This document shows, piece after piece, positions 42,235 through 51,591 of a DNA stretch of 64,000 bases. Every line of letters begins with the position of its first letter. The stretch's first letter is position 1. Position numbers and translations under genes: made by a program. Under the pieces are notes generated by a model. That model was given only the letters and a program-made list of their open reading frames with translations. It did not search any database and had not been told where the DNA came from. Location of the stretch: the NCBI RefSeq assembly GCF_031846325.1, contig NZ_JAVRHZ010000003.1:124001-188000 (forward strand). Reading direction: 5' to 3'. The DNA is from Patiriisocius_A hiemis. Lineage in GTDB: Bacteria; Bacteroidota; Bacteroidia; Flavobacteriales; Flavobacteriaceae.

Positions 42235-42843
42235 TTTAATTTCGTTAAACCCACTTCCACTTTCAACAATTGTGTCATTGTATACTAGTGTCCATCCCAT
42301 TGAATTAGTTAGAATGTAAATTTTATGGAGCTCTGAAACTAGCCTGTTTTTAGCATTCTTTTTTAAACCTGAAGTTTCAATTTTTTCTCGTAATGATGCC
42401 TCAACCCGTATCTTAATTTTGTTGTAATCTGATGCTTCAAACTGGTTTAAATAATCCTGTTGCACATCATAATATTCTATATTTGGGTTAATTTTAAGTT
42501 CTGGCTCTGGAATTTTTGAAATAGTAACCGTTTTGTTTTCTTGATTAACTTGTGTTTCAATTTTACTTAAATCGTAAGAAATTGAAGCCTCAGCATTAAC
42601 AACTACTAGTGCCTTTTTCTTTGCTGAAAATACATCAAAGTAAAACTTTTTAGAGTCTTCATAGCTAAATACCTGTGCATAGGTACCTTCTGTAACAACA
42701 AGTTTACCTACATTTTTAAGTTGTTTTTCTATAAGTGAAGAGGTAGCCTGCAATTTTTGAGTCTCTTCTTTTTGATGTGTACAATATTGCACCCCAAACA
42801 TTATAAAGAAAGCTATTACTATTCCGAAGAGAATTTTACGCAT
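42229..42843 (-). CDS. DUF4230 membrane-anchored protein
   Basis: A 204-residue protein with an N-terminal membrane segment (ILFGIVIAFFIMFGVQY) and an extracytoplasmic part that fits DUF4230: LVVTEGTYAQVFSYEDSKKFYFDVFSAKKKALVVVNAEASISYDLSKIETQVNQENKTVTI and YYDVQQDYLNQFEASDYNKIK. Family function is unknown. Its last codons overlap the convergent rhodanese gene, so the two 3' ends interlock. A terminator for the neighbouring caspase gene lies just upstream of its start. Confidence 0.88.
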   Translation of the reverse strand: MRKILFGIVIAFFIMFGVQYCTHQKEETQKLQATSSLIEKQLKNVGKLVVTEGTYAQVFSYEDSKKFYFDVFSAKKKALVVVNAEASISYDLSKIETQVNQENKTVTISKIPEPELKINPNIEYYDVQQDYLNQFEASDYNKIKIRVEASLREKIETSGLKKNAKNRLVSELHKIYILTNSMGWTLVYNDTIVESGSGFNEIKL

Positions 42844-42871
42844 TTTTGTTTTTATCTAATATACAAAAAAC

Positions 42872-42905
42872 AAGAGTTGCTTTTACTTATGCAAAAGCAA
42901 CTCTT
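42872..42905 (-). terminator. Intrinsic terminator after the caspase-like gene
   Basis: AAGAGTTGCTTTT (42872-42884) pairs with AAAAGCAACTCTT (42893-42905) around 8 bases; on the minus strand it is followed by GTTTTTTG. It lies 22 bases past the caspase stop. Confidence 0.88.
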
Positions 42906-42926
42906 AAAAACAAAAACAACACTAAC

Positions 42927-45900
42927 TCAATTTTGGATTCCTAGAGGGAAGTCTTGACCAAACCCAAAACTTGATGGATATTGTGGGCTTCCTTTATATT
43001 TTTCTGAAATTTCTGGGACTCTACTTTCAATGTATGCTTTAATTTCATTTACAGTAATACGCTTATCTCCACTATCGGCTTTTCCAGAGAGTGCTTCTAA
43101 AAGGGCATATGTAAATACTCCATGTCCAAGCTCATCAAACTCTGTAGCAAATTGTTCGCTCCCTGAAGCTGTTAACCAATGCGTTCCAGTACTTCTAGCA
43201 AGTTGTGCAATTGCTTTTTCTTCAATAGCACCACGAGCAGCAATGGTAGAAAGTGCTCCAGCACTTTGACATGCATCTAGGATATATAATTGTTTTTGAG
43301 CGGGTATACTACTTGCAATCTGCTTTAACTCTTTAGCCGAAATTCCTTTTTGCTTTAATGCGCCATCATTACCATATAATTGTGTTACATCATAAGGCAC
43401 TAAATAAAAATCTTTATCTCCTTCTTGCGCCACCACTCCATGACCAGCATAGTAAAACACAAAAATATCTTGTGGATTTGCTTTAGAAGCAACTTCGGTA
43501 AGCTTAGATAATATATTGTCTCGTACCGCTTCATCATTTTTAATCTCATAGATATTTACTTTTGAAGTAATATTTTTTACACCTTTCATTACACTCTCTT
43601 TAAAACTAGTAGCATCTGCAACAGCATAGTTTAAATCATACTTTGAGTTCTTATATTTATCAATGCCAATAACAAGGATATGCGCTTGTAGCCCTTGTGG
43701 TGTAAATTCAGATTTTACTGGTTTATAGATTACGGTTAGTTTGTCTGGGCGACTTTCAGTCCCTTGAGAATTGATAGCTACGGCTATAAACTCATTACTT
43801 CCTTCTGCCAGTTTTACCTTGTATGATTTTGAATTTCCGCTAGGCAAATCATCTTCCACAATCAAGTTTCTAGTATTTGCACTAACTAACTTCCCGTTTT
43901 GAAACAATCGCATTTCTATAATTCTATCGCCGTTGGCATTGCCGTTTAAAGTAATTTCGCCGTTTTGGTTCTGAGTTGTAATTACTTTAGATGATTGCAC
44001 ATCATCTTCAACAGTAAGATTTCTAGAACCTTCTTTATACGTAATAGTTACTGAAGGTGGTGCTTTTAAATTTTTAATATCTTCTCTTTTCTCCACCTTA
44101 CCATTAAAAAGGGTTTTATGTAATAGTCTAGGTGTATAAAAACTGCTGAAAACACTTTCTAATGGAATTACTTCTCTATTCTTCACAAAAGCCACTTTAT
44201 CCCAAGCACTAGGAGAACCATCAAAGAGTCCTTCTGGGGTATAAGCAATCCAATCACCATCTGTAAAAATATAGATACGCAACACCTCTTTATTGTTTAG
44301 AACATTAAAGAATTTTATTGCGCTAGCATCTGAAATAGCTACAATTTCATTAGACACAAAAGTACCCGGACTGTATTTAAAAGCTTGATTTATATAACTG
44401 GTTACTAATTTGCCTGTATCAATTTCAAAAACATATAGCTTTGCTTCAAATCCTGAAAAAATAATATACTTCTCATCTGGAGAAATGGTACTTTCAAGTG
44501 TAGATTTTCCAAAATTTAATGGAAATGACCTAAGTACATTACCCGTTTGTGGGTCTAACAACTCAAGCGTACTAGTAGTATTGTTAGCCGCAACTAATTG
44601 GCTTCCGTTTTTAATAAACTGTAGTGCAGAATACTTCCCTTTTTTATTCCATAATTCTTGATTAGTTACATAATCAAAATAATGTAATTGTTCATTAGTA
44701 TCACTACTCCCAGTCATTTCTCGAGTTATATACGCCAGCGTATTATTTACAGGAGAAAGTGCTAGGCCTCTATCTGCAAATTGCATATCTAGCCCTATTA
44801 CTTTTGAAAAGACTTCTCTACCCTCTTCAGTATTAATTATTCTAAGTCCCGATTTCCCTAGGGTAGCTAATATGTTACTAGATTTGTTATAATCAAAATG
44901 CTCTACTTCTTTGATGTTATTAACTAAATCTTTAAAACTATTAGGTTTTCCTCGTTTAAAAACTTTTATTGGGTCTGAAGTATTAGTAACCGAAAATACT
45001 TTATTACTTTTTTGATCTACAACTAAGCGCCCATCACTATAATCGTCCCGATAGTTAGTTTTATAGTTTGTAAATCGAGTAACATTAGGGTTTGCTAATA
45101 AAGAGTATGTATGTTCTCCATAATTTGCAGAGAAAATAATATCAGCTTCACTTGCTCCATAATAAACTACAATATTGTTTGGGCTTACAACATTATGACC
45201 ATAGGTTAATACTGGCTTATTTTCATATCTTCTAAATTTTGCGAAAGGCTTGTCAATTCCGCTTTGCGCATAGAAATAATCTCCCACAGCTAATCCAGCT
45301 AATTTTTGTTCTTCTCTATAAATTTTACCCATTATATACCCTGCTTTAGCATCAAGCTCTACAAACAAGCTAGTTCCTGGTGAAACCCATAAAGATTTTT
45401 CATCACTATTTATTATAACATCAGTTCTGTAGGGTGTAGGTACAATTGATTCAACATTAATGTCTATTTTCAATTCTTGTTTCCATACCACAGCTTTTGT
45501 AATAGGGTTAATTCTAGAATACACAGCTCTCTTACCTTCATCTTCATACGCTCCTGTAATAATATCTCCATTCTCTAACATAGCAAGTGCGTAGTCTCTT
45601 ATCTCATAATATTGTTGAGTTTGATAAGAATACACATAACTATACAACCTGTCTGTAGTTATAAAAATGAATGAATTGTCTTTATTGAATTCAAAATGAT
45701 TTATTTCTCCCTCACCTGTAAATGGAGGAATATTATTTGCAGGTAAAAATTCGCCAGTATTTTCATCAAGTGCATAAAGGCTTTGTTTTCCTTCTGTATC
45801 TTGAGCAAATAGTGTTACATAACTAAATTCTTGTGTTTCTAAAAAATCTAAGGCGTAAATTCTTCCTAAAGGATATTCCTTTACTTTTTTAAATGTTGTG

Positions 45901-46199
45901 TTTTCATAAATGACAACTTTGTTATTAATAAGTAAATAGGTTTTTCCATTCTTCTTATCTATCTCAAAATCATTGTTATATCCTTCAAGGTCTACTGTTC
46001 TATACAAGAGCCCACTAGGTTCATCCCAAAATTTTAAGGTCTTATCTTGATATCCATACGTTATAAGCAAATTTCTATTCTCATCATAAGCTACACTATT
46101 TGCTCCTTGAGAATGTATGCTTTGCACTACAAAGTCTTGCTGAGCAGTAACTGTAAGAAAACTGCAAAGTGTGAGTAATAAACTGGCTAACTTTTTCAT
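42927..46199 (-). CDS. Secreted caspase-like (C14) protease with N-terminal beta-propeller
   Basis: A 1090-residue protein, starting at ATG 46199 (an earlier TTG at 46205 adds two residues). Signal peptide (LASLLLTLCSFLTVTAQ), then a long propeller-type region (about 20-640, with WDEPSG, ALDFLETQEFSYV and GNVLRSFPLN-type blades), a beta-sandwich-like region (about 690-815), and a C-terminal caspase/C14 domain (about 818-1090): IDKYKNSKYDLNYAVADATSF, catalytic His920 in YYAGHGV, Cys977 in ILDACQSAG. The first RNLTVEDD (726-733) and second RNLIVEDD (777-784) lie in the sandwich region. Substrate unknown. Operonic with the upstream papain-like gene. Confidence 0.88.
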   Translation of the reverse strand: MKKLASLLLTLCSFLTVTAQQDFVVQSIHSQGANSVAYDENRNLLITYGYQDKTLKFWDEPSGLLYRTVDLEGYNNDFEIDKKNGKTYLLINNKVVIYENTTFKKVKEYPLGRIYALDFLETQEFSYVTLFAQDTEGKQSLYALDENTGEFLPANNIPPFTGEGEINHFEFNKDNSFIFITTDRLYSYVYSYQTQQYYEIRDYALAMLENGDIITGAYEDEGKRAVYSRINPITKAVVWKQELKIDINVESIVPTPYRTDVIINSDEKSLWVSPGTSLFVELDAKAGYIMGKIYREEQKLAGLAVGDYFYAQSGIDKPFAKFRRYENKPVLTYGHNVVSPNNIVVYYGASEADIIFSANYGEHTYSLLANPNVTRFTNYKTNYRDDYSDGRLVVDQKSNKVFSVTNTSDPIKVFKRGKPNSFKDLVNNIKEVEHFDYNKSSNILATLGKSGLRIINTEEGREVFSKVIGLDMQFADRGLALSPVNNTLAYITREMTGSSDTNEQLHYFDYVTNQELWNKKGKYSALQFIKNGSQLVAANNTTSTLELLDPQTGNVLRSFPLNFGKSTLESTISPDEKYIIFSGFEAKLYVFEIDTGKLVTSYINQAFKYSPGTFVSNEIVAISDASAIKFFNVLNNKEVLRIYIFTDGDWIAYTPEGLFDGSPSAWDKVAFVKNREVIPLESVFSSFYTPRLLHKTLFNGKVEKREDIKNLKAPPSVTITYKEGSRNLTVEDDVQSSKVITTQNQNGEITLNGNANGDRIIEMRLFQNGKLVSANTRNLIVEDDLPSGNSKSYKVKLAEGSNEFIAVAINSQGTESRPDKLTVIYKPVKSEFTPQGLQAHILVIGIDKYKNSKYDLNYAVADATSFKESVMKGVKNITSKVNIYEIKNDEAVRDNILSKLTEVASKANPQDIFVFYYAGHGVVAQEGDKDFYLVPYDVTQLYGNDGALKQKGISAKELKQIASSIPAQKQLYILDACQSAGALSTIAARGAIEEKAIAQLARSTGTHWLTASGSEQFATEFDELGHGVFTYALLEALSGKADSGDKRITVNEIKAYIESRVPEISEKYKGSPQYPSSFGFGQDFPLGIQN

Positions 46200-46209
46200 A
46201 CTCAAAATT

Positions 46210-47736
46210 TTATTGGTGTGAAATTTCTACCATTACGGGTACTACATAGCCATTGGCTCCGTTTTTAACCTCAAATCCTGGTGTTCCAGAAGCGTATTTT
46301 ACCATACTTTTATCAATTAATTTATCGCCAAGAGCACTTTTAATTTTTGATGTTAACCCTCCTGAAGTACTTTGCATTTTTTGAAGTAATTCTTTCTCAT
46401 TTAATTCTTGTTGACTAAAGAGAATAAGAAGGTAGTCTGTTCCGGGATTATCATCCATTTTTATCACTTTGGATTCACTAGGAAAAGCGATTTCAGAATT
46501 TGCTCCAATTAATGGGGACATTCCATCACTATAAGGAAGTATCTTATTTATTTTCTGGGTTAAATCTGTAGCAAATGCATAGATATAGCCTTCGTTTTCA
46601 TTTTTAAGATAAAATCTAAACCGCGTTCCAGAAGGATATCCTTGCGTCATTCTATAGGCAACTAGGTCTTCTTTTTCAGTCTTTACATCATCTTCAACTA
46701 CAAGATTTCTAGTTGAAATTCTTGAAACTTCCATAGGTTGTCCTTGATTGGTTTCAAAACGTAGACTTCCTTTAGGTAGTTTTCCAGCGATAGGTTCTTC
46801 ATCTGGAGTATTATCTGGTAGAGAAGGTTTCCCAGGCTTATTTGGTTTTACAGGAATTACTTTAGGCTTGTTATCATCTTCTTTCTTTTTATGGTAACTA
46901 TATGGCTGTAAAGCGCCCATAGCCCATTCTTCATATTCTTTGTATGGAACCCATATATAACCTTCATCACCCCAATTAGTCCCCCAACTGTTTAAAACTC
47001 TAAAGGCACCACCTTCATAATTATCATCATACCCTACTACTACCATTGCGTGGTATCCATGTTTTTTTGCCATTGTGCCTTTGTCTGCAGCAACAGATCT
47101 CCATACTTTTTTTGCTTTAAAAAAACTTTCTGGCAGTTTCATCCCCAATAATATTGGATACCCCTCACTTAGTGCTTTTTTAGTTGCATTTGTTTTTACA
47201 CCTGGCTGTTGGGCATCAAAAAAGAAAAGAGTTTGGTAATCTCTAATTCTATAATCTATCGCCTCTAGTTGTACCGAAGTACTAATGGAAGGATTACAAG
47301 CATATGGTAAAGACTTTAATGTAGGAGCTCCAGCTACTTTTAAAGCTTCTAAACCTAATTTAGGGTTTGCTCCTTTATCACAATTAATATCATCCTCCCT
47401 TTTAATAATGGCATAGACATATGAAGGTGACAATGCATTTGAAGTAATTGTTTGTTTATCTTTCATACCCCTGTCTTTTGCCAACATAATTGTACGTAAT
47501 CCATACGCACTAGCATACGCAACACATGTTCCATATCTCCCTTGATTTCCAGGAATTGGAGCATATTCTTCTAAAGAATAAGAAGTAGGTAAATTATCGT
47601 AGGTAGATGCTGTGAATTGAGCTTTATAAGGAATGCTTCGGTAAACTTCTTCGTCCCAAATCATCCCGGTAGGGTAATCTTGCGCTACTAAAGTTGTTGT
47701 AAGTAATAAAACTGCTAAAAAAGTAAGTGCTCTCAT
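46210..47736 (-). CDS. Secreted papain-like (C1) protease with DUF4384-like tail
   Basis: A 508-residue secreted protein (signal MRALTFLAVLLLTTTLVAQ). The papain-type catalytic set is visible: Cys71 in NQGRYGTCVAYASAYG, His229 in YHAMVVVGYDD and Asn249 in NSWGTNWGDEGYIWVP. The domain ends near 275; a Pro/Lys linker (about 285-320) follows, then a beta-rich domain (about 325-508) with TQGYPSGTRFRFYLKNENEGYIYAFATD that resembles DUF4384. RNLVVEDD (343-350) lies near the start of that tail. It is the upstream partner of the caspase-like gene, 10 bases apart, so cotranscription is likely. Confidence 0.9.
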   Translation of the reverse strand: MRALTFLAVLLLTTTLVAQDYPTGMIWDEEVYRSIPYKAQFTASTYDNLPTSYSLEEYAPIPGNQGRYGTCVAYASAYGLRTIMLAKDRGMKDKQTITSNALSPSYVYAIIKREDDINCDKGANPKLGLEALKVAGAPTLKSLPYACNPSISTSVQLEAIDYRIRDYQTLFFFDAQQPGVKTNATKKALSEGYPILLGMKLPESFFKAKKVWRSVAADKGTMAKKHGYHAMVVVGYDDNYEGGAFRVLNSWGTNWGDEGYIWVPYKEYEEWAMGALQPYSYHKKKEDDNKPKVIPVKPNKPGKPSLPDNTPDEEPIAGKLPKGSLRFETNQGQPMEVSRISTRNLVVEDDVKTEKEDLVAYRMTQGYPSGTRFRFYLKNENEGYIYAFATDLTQKINKILPYSDGMSPLIGANSEIAFPSESKVIKMDDNPGTDYLLILFSQQELNEKELLQKMQSTSGGLTSKIKSALGDKLIDKSMVKYASGTPGFEVKNGANGYVVPVMVEISHQ

Positions 47737-47781
47737 AATATTTCGTTTTTACATGATGTAAACTTCTTTAAAATGAGTGCA

Positions 47782-47809
47782 AAAAAAAATACGGCAGTTG
47801 CCGTATTTT
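47782..47809 (-). terminator. Intrinsic terminator after the outer-membrane barrel gene
   Basis: AAAATACGGCA (47786-47796) pairs with TGCCGTATTTT (47799-47809); on the minus strand a run of nine T follows, 27 bases after the barrel gene's stop. Confidence 0.93.
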
Positions 47810-47835
47810 AATATTAATTACTGAAAAACAGTTTA

Positions 47836-50562
47836 TTACAATTCGTATCTAACTATAAACATTAATATTCTTGGCAATACAAAATATTGAGATGTTGTAT
47901 TGAATTGATCATTAAAGCTATCGTTATTTGTAAACTCTGTGTTTAAAATATTGCTTGCTTGTAACTGAAACTCCCACTTACTTTCTCCCTTTTGGTAGTA
48001 TAAATTTGCATTTACAAACGAGTAGGTATTGTCTATCGTGTTGTTCTTATCTGTATAATTGTAGTAATCCCATTCAGCATCAAAAGTAAAGTCTTTTAAG
48101 AACCTAATATCCACATTTGCAAATGGCCTATTGGTAAAAAAGGTCTGTTCTATTCCACCATTATCGTATTGGTTTACAGTATATCTGTATCCAACTTCAA
48201 AGTTTGGCCAATCTCTAAAAGAAGACCTAATACTAGCTCTGTAGTTTTGTGTAAGACTTTGGCTCTCTCTAATTTCATTATTAAATATGTTGTTAGACAT
48301 GCTTAAATTTAAACTTCCGCTTCCGCTAAACTCAATTTTTTTAATTCTTTTACTAAACCTACCCGAAGCACTAAAAGTCTCATCAGGAAAATTACTGTCT
48401 ATATTAAAAACAGAACTCGTTTGGTTAATTGCAATAATTTGATTGTTCCCTTTAATACCGTTAATTCTTCTAGTGTAATTTAAAGAACCACCTATATTGG
48501 TATAATTAAATAAATTAAAACTGAAATAAGACAAATTATAAGTATGAGATAAGGCATTCTCCAAGTTTCTATTTCCTCTAAATAATCTGTTATAATTATT
48601 AAACACGAATGCTTCAGCATAATTGTTTACATCTGTGTATTGTGCAGATAGTGCATAATTAAAACGCAAACTTTCGCTCTTTTTAATATTCCAAATGATA
48701 TTTAAGTCTGGCGTAAGCAGCCAATCGTTTTGAGATGTAGTACTACCCAATTGCTCATCTTTTAATGTGTAATTATGTAGTGTTAATCCAGGAGTAAATA
48801 TAAACTGTCCCGTTTTTACCTTGTAGTGTAGTCCAAAAAATGCATCGGTAAATTGATACCTAACATCATTTACTAATGGAAGTGTTTCCCCCTCGTTAGG
48901 AGGGGTTTCGTTAAAGTCAACTTGACTCCCATTATCTAATAATTGAAAGATATTTGAGTTAAACTTTTGATTACTATAGGTAGTCCCAACTGTAAAATTT
49001 AAATTACTTATGTTATTTAACACATAGTAGTAATCAATCTTAGCATCAATTTTATTGGTTTCAATATTTTTATTTTGATTGATGTCAAATCTATTTTGAT
49101 TTTCATCAATTGGTAAAATTCCAGCAAAAGGCAATACATCTAAAACAGCATTGTAAAATGGATCTTCTTCCTGATACAAATGCTGAACTTGTCCTGCAAA
49201 AATGTTCTTGTCATTTAAAGTGTAGTAAGCATTTACATTTTGATTAATAGAAAAAGGTTTGTTCTCTTTTTCTTCAGTAATGTTATTATTTACTTCATCA
49301 AACTGAGAGAGACGACCTGCATCCTCTGTTTGTTTTGAAACTTTGGTTAGAACATCATAATCTAATTGAAAGTTGCTATTAGGTTTATAAACACCACTTA
49401 GTTTTAACATACCAAGTTGGTTGCGCTGGTCTGTGTCACTAGAAGTAATCTCTGTACTACCTGAAGCGATATATTGTCTTATAGAATTAGTGACAATATT
49501 TGTTTTATTATCTGAAAGTATTGAGAAACCACTTAAGTCTAACGTTTTATTAACTGCCCAGCTAAAATTACCTGCCAAGAATTTAGTTTCAATCTCATTA
49601 GCTCTATTATTTTGTGCTACTGCAAAACCTAAGTCGCTCTCCTGAATAGAAAAATTGGTTCCTCCTCCTCTATTAAAATTTCTAAAACCTCCTGTAAAAT
49701 TGAAATAGTCTCTAAAGGTAAAAGGCACCTCCCCTATATTATTAAAATCGGTAATTAAATTAATGCTATACTCAGGACTGTAATAAAATAGTTTAGGGTG
49801 TGCTAAGTAGCCAGCTTCATCATCTCCTAACAATCCTCCTCCAGCAGTTACTTCTCCAAACCAAAAATTCTTTTTCCCTTCTTTTAGTTTAATATTAATG
49901 GCAACATTATCTTGATTGTTTTGAACACTACGTAACTGTCCAACTTCATTATAGTTACGCAGTACTTCTACTTTATCTACGGCATCTGCAGGAATGTTTT
50001 TAGTAGCCAATTTAGAATCTCCATCAAAAAAGTCTTTTCCTTCTACCATTACTTTAGAGACCGTTTTTCCCTCTACTTGAATCTCTCCATCGTCATTCAC
50101 CTCAACACCTGGTAGGTTCTTCATTACATCACCCAATTTTCGTTCCTCTCCTGTTTTAAAGGAGTCTGCATTGTAAGTAATAGTATCACCCTTTACCGTT
50201 ACTGGCATTTCATAGACAATTTCAACTCCATCAAGTTGATCTGCCAATGGATTTAAAACAAAATTAATAGTTAAGTCTTCTCCATTTTCTGGTACAGTAA
50301 TCGTTTTATCTTGTGGCTGATATCCGAGAAAACTTGCCTTAAGAACATAGCTCTCTCCTTTTGGAACATCAAGCTGATAACGACCTTCAAAATTTGTAAT
50401 AGCGTAAGATTCAATATCTCCTGAAAATTGAACAGTAGCAATTACGTTGGCTAATTCTAATGGTACCCCAAGACTGTCCTTAACAAACCCTTGCACTTTT
50501 ATACTTTGAGCAGAGGTTACCCCTACTACCAGTAATGATATTAGTAGTATTGTTTTTTTCAT
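47836..50562 (-). CDS. TonB-dependent-receptor-like outer membrane beta-barrel protein
   Basis: A 908-residue outer membrane protein starting at ATG 50562 (MKKTILLISLLVVGVTSAQ); an upstream in-frame start at 50673 adds 37 charged residues and overlaps the preceding gene, so it is rejected. It begins with a carboxypeptidase-regulatory-like domain (KVQGFVKDSLGVPLELANVIATV), then a plug-like segment (GDVMKNLPGVEVNDDGEIQVEGKTVSKVMVEGKDFF) and a long barrel rich in aromatic strands ending in YFVLPRILMFIVRYEL. No TonB box is evident, so it may be an outer-membrane barrel of the non-classical type. Follows two GLPGLI genes on the same strand. Confidence 0.88.
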   Translation of the reverse strand: MKKTILLISLLVVGVTSAQSIKVQGFVKDSLGVPLELANVIATVQFSGDIESYAITNFEGRYQLDVPKGESYVLKASFLGYQPQDKTITVPENGEDLTINFVLNPLADQLDGVEIVYEMPVTVKGDTITYNADSFKTGEERKLGDVMKNLPGVEVNDDGEIQVEGKTVSKVMVEGKDFFDGDSKLATKNIPADAVDKVEVLRNYNEVGQLRSVQNNQDNVAINIKLKEGKKNFWFGEVTAGGGLLGDDEAGYLAHPKLFYYSPEYSINLITDFNNIGEVPFTFRDYFNFTGGFRNFNRGGGTNFSIQESDLGFAVAQNNRANEIETKFLAGNFSWAVNKTLDLSGFSILSDNKTNIVTNSIRQYIASGSTEITSSDTDQRNQLGMLKLSGVYKPNSNFQLDYDVLTKVSKQTEDAGRLSQFDEVNNNITEEKENKPFSINQNVNAYYTLNDKNIFAGQVQHLYQEEDPFYNAVLDVLPFAGILPIDENQNRFDINQNKNIETNKIDAKIDYYYVLNNISNLNFTVGTTYSNQKFNSNIFQLLDNGSQVDFNETPPNEGETLPLVNDVRYQFTDAFFGLHYKVKTGQFIFTPGLTLHNYTLKDEQLGSTTSQNDWLLTPDLNIIWNIKKSESLRFNYALSAQYTDVNNYAEAFVFNNYNRLFRGNRNLENALSHTYNLSYFSFNLFNYTNIGGSLNYTRRINGIKGNNQIIAINQTSSVFNIDSNFPDETFSASGRFSKRIKKIEFSGSGSLNLSMSNNIFNNEIRESQSLTQNYRASIRSSFRDWPNFEVGYRYTVNQYDNGGIEQTFFTNRPFANVDIRFLKDFTFDAEWDYYNYTDKNNTIDNTYSFVNANLYYQKGESKWEFQLQASNILNTEFTNNDSFNDQFNTTSQYFVLPRILMFIVRYEL

Positions 50563-50593
50563 TAGTTGTTTTGTTGAATAGTTAAAAAGGTGT

Positions 50594-51499
50594 TTATCCT
50601 CTTCCTCGACCACGACCTCCTCGGCCTCTAAAGTTTTCACGCATTTCGTCCATTTTCTCTTTGATAATGGCATTGTACTCTTCTCTTGTTACTTCTTTTC
50701 CTTTATCAGGCGCTTCAATTTTATCAGCATCTTTAGGGTTTAAAACAATTTTTGAACATAATATGGTTGTTCTATCTATATTTAACTCTAAGATTAATCC
50801 TGGCAATCCTGCGTATTCTCCAGGTCCATTACCAACTGGAATTTGTGGAGTAAACCATGCTGTAACAAGAACTTCTTTGGGTATTTCAATTTGGTCAAAT
50901 GGGTCATCGTTTTTAGTTTCTGTAGAATCTTTTGCTACTTCTTTTTTAGACTCCTCATCTTTAGCGTCTTCTTCTCTGTTTCCTCTATCACCTCTTCCAC
51001 GTCTCGCTCTAGCCATGCTAAAATCATTCTCATCAATCTTTTTCATAGCAGTAGCTTTAATTGCTAAATACTGACCAATCATTTTAGACTCTTTACCTAC
51101 TTGCCAATCTAGATTTGTAACTGTATCATTAATAAGAAACTGTTTACCAAAGAACTCACGCTCCTCAAGAATTTGATTGGTTTCAATATTTTTATACTGT
51201 GCTCCTGCCGAGAAGCTACTCATCATCATCCCAAAGCCTCTTCCGCCACCACCTGTTTCTAGCTTCTCTTGTTCTTTATATATGGACTCATTATTATTAA
51301 AAGTTAGAATAAACGTTTTCTCAAGCATACTCTTCATACGCTCCATTATTTGTTTTTTTCTTTCTTCATTCATTTCTCTACCGCCAAAATTATCCATATC
51401 AACCGTAGTTTTAGATTGATAATATGCTTTACCGCTAATGTTTTGAGCGAAGGTTGTAATTGAAATTAAGAGTGTAAGAATAAGAGTCAATTTCTTCAT
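50594..51499 (-). CDS. GLPGLI-family secreted protein with Arg/Gly-rich tail
   Basis: A 301-residue secreted protein starting at ATG 51499 (MKKLTLILTLLISITTFAQ). The family signature is GEYAGLPGLILELNIDRTTILCSKIVLNP with TAWFTPQIPVGNGPG before it. It also has an acidic/basic low-complexity insert (RRGRGDRGNREEDAKDEESKKEVAKD) at about 165-205 and an Arg/Gly-rich C-terminus (ENFRGRGGRGRGRG). The role of GLPGLI proteins is unknown, but they often neighbour TonB-type barrels, as here. Paralogue of the next gene upstream. Confidence 0.92.
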   Translation of the reverse strand: MKKLTLILTLLISITTFAQNISGKAYYQSKTTVDMDNFGGREMNEERKKQIMERMKSMLEKTFILTFNNNESIYKEQEKLETGGGGRGFGMMMSSFSAGAQYKNIETNQILEEREFFGKQFLINDTVTNLDWQVGKESKMIGQYLAIKATAMKKIDENDFSMARARRGRGDRGNREEDAKDEESKKEVAKDSTETKNDDPFDQIEIPKEVLVTAWFTPQIPVGNGPGEYAGLPGLILELNIDRTTILCSKIVLNPKDADKIEAPDKGKEVTREEYNAIIKEKMDEMRENFRGRGGRGRGRG

Positions 51500-51591
51500 A
51501 ATATAATTTTTATATGAGGTTAGTAACATTTATAGAGTATTGTTACAAGTTATTTGGACTCTTCTTAAGAGAAAAGGTTTAAAATAATTTT

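Noticed and set aside
50563..50673. Longer N-terminus of the barrel protein
   Set aside because: It would put 37 charged residues before a good signal peptide and overlap the upstream GLPGLI gene.
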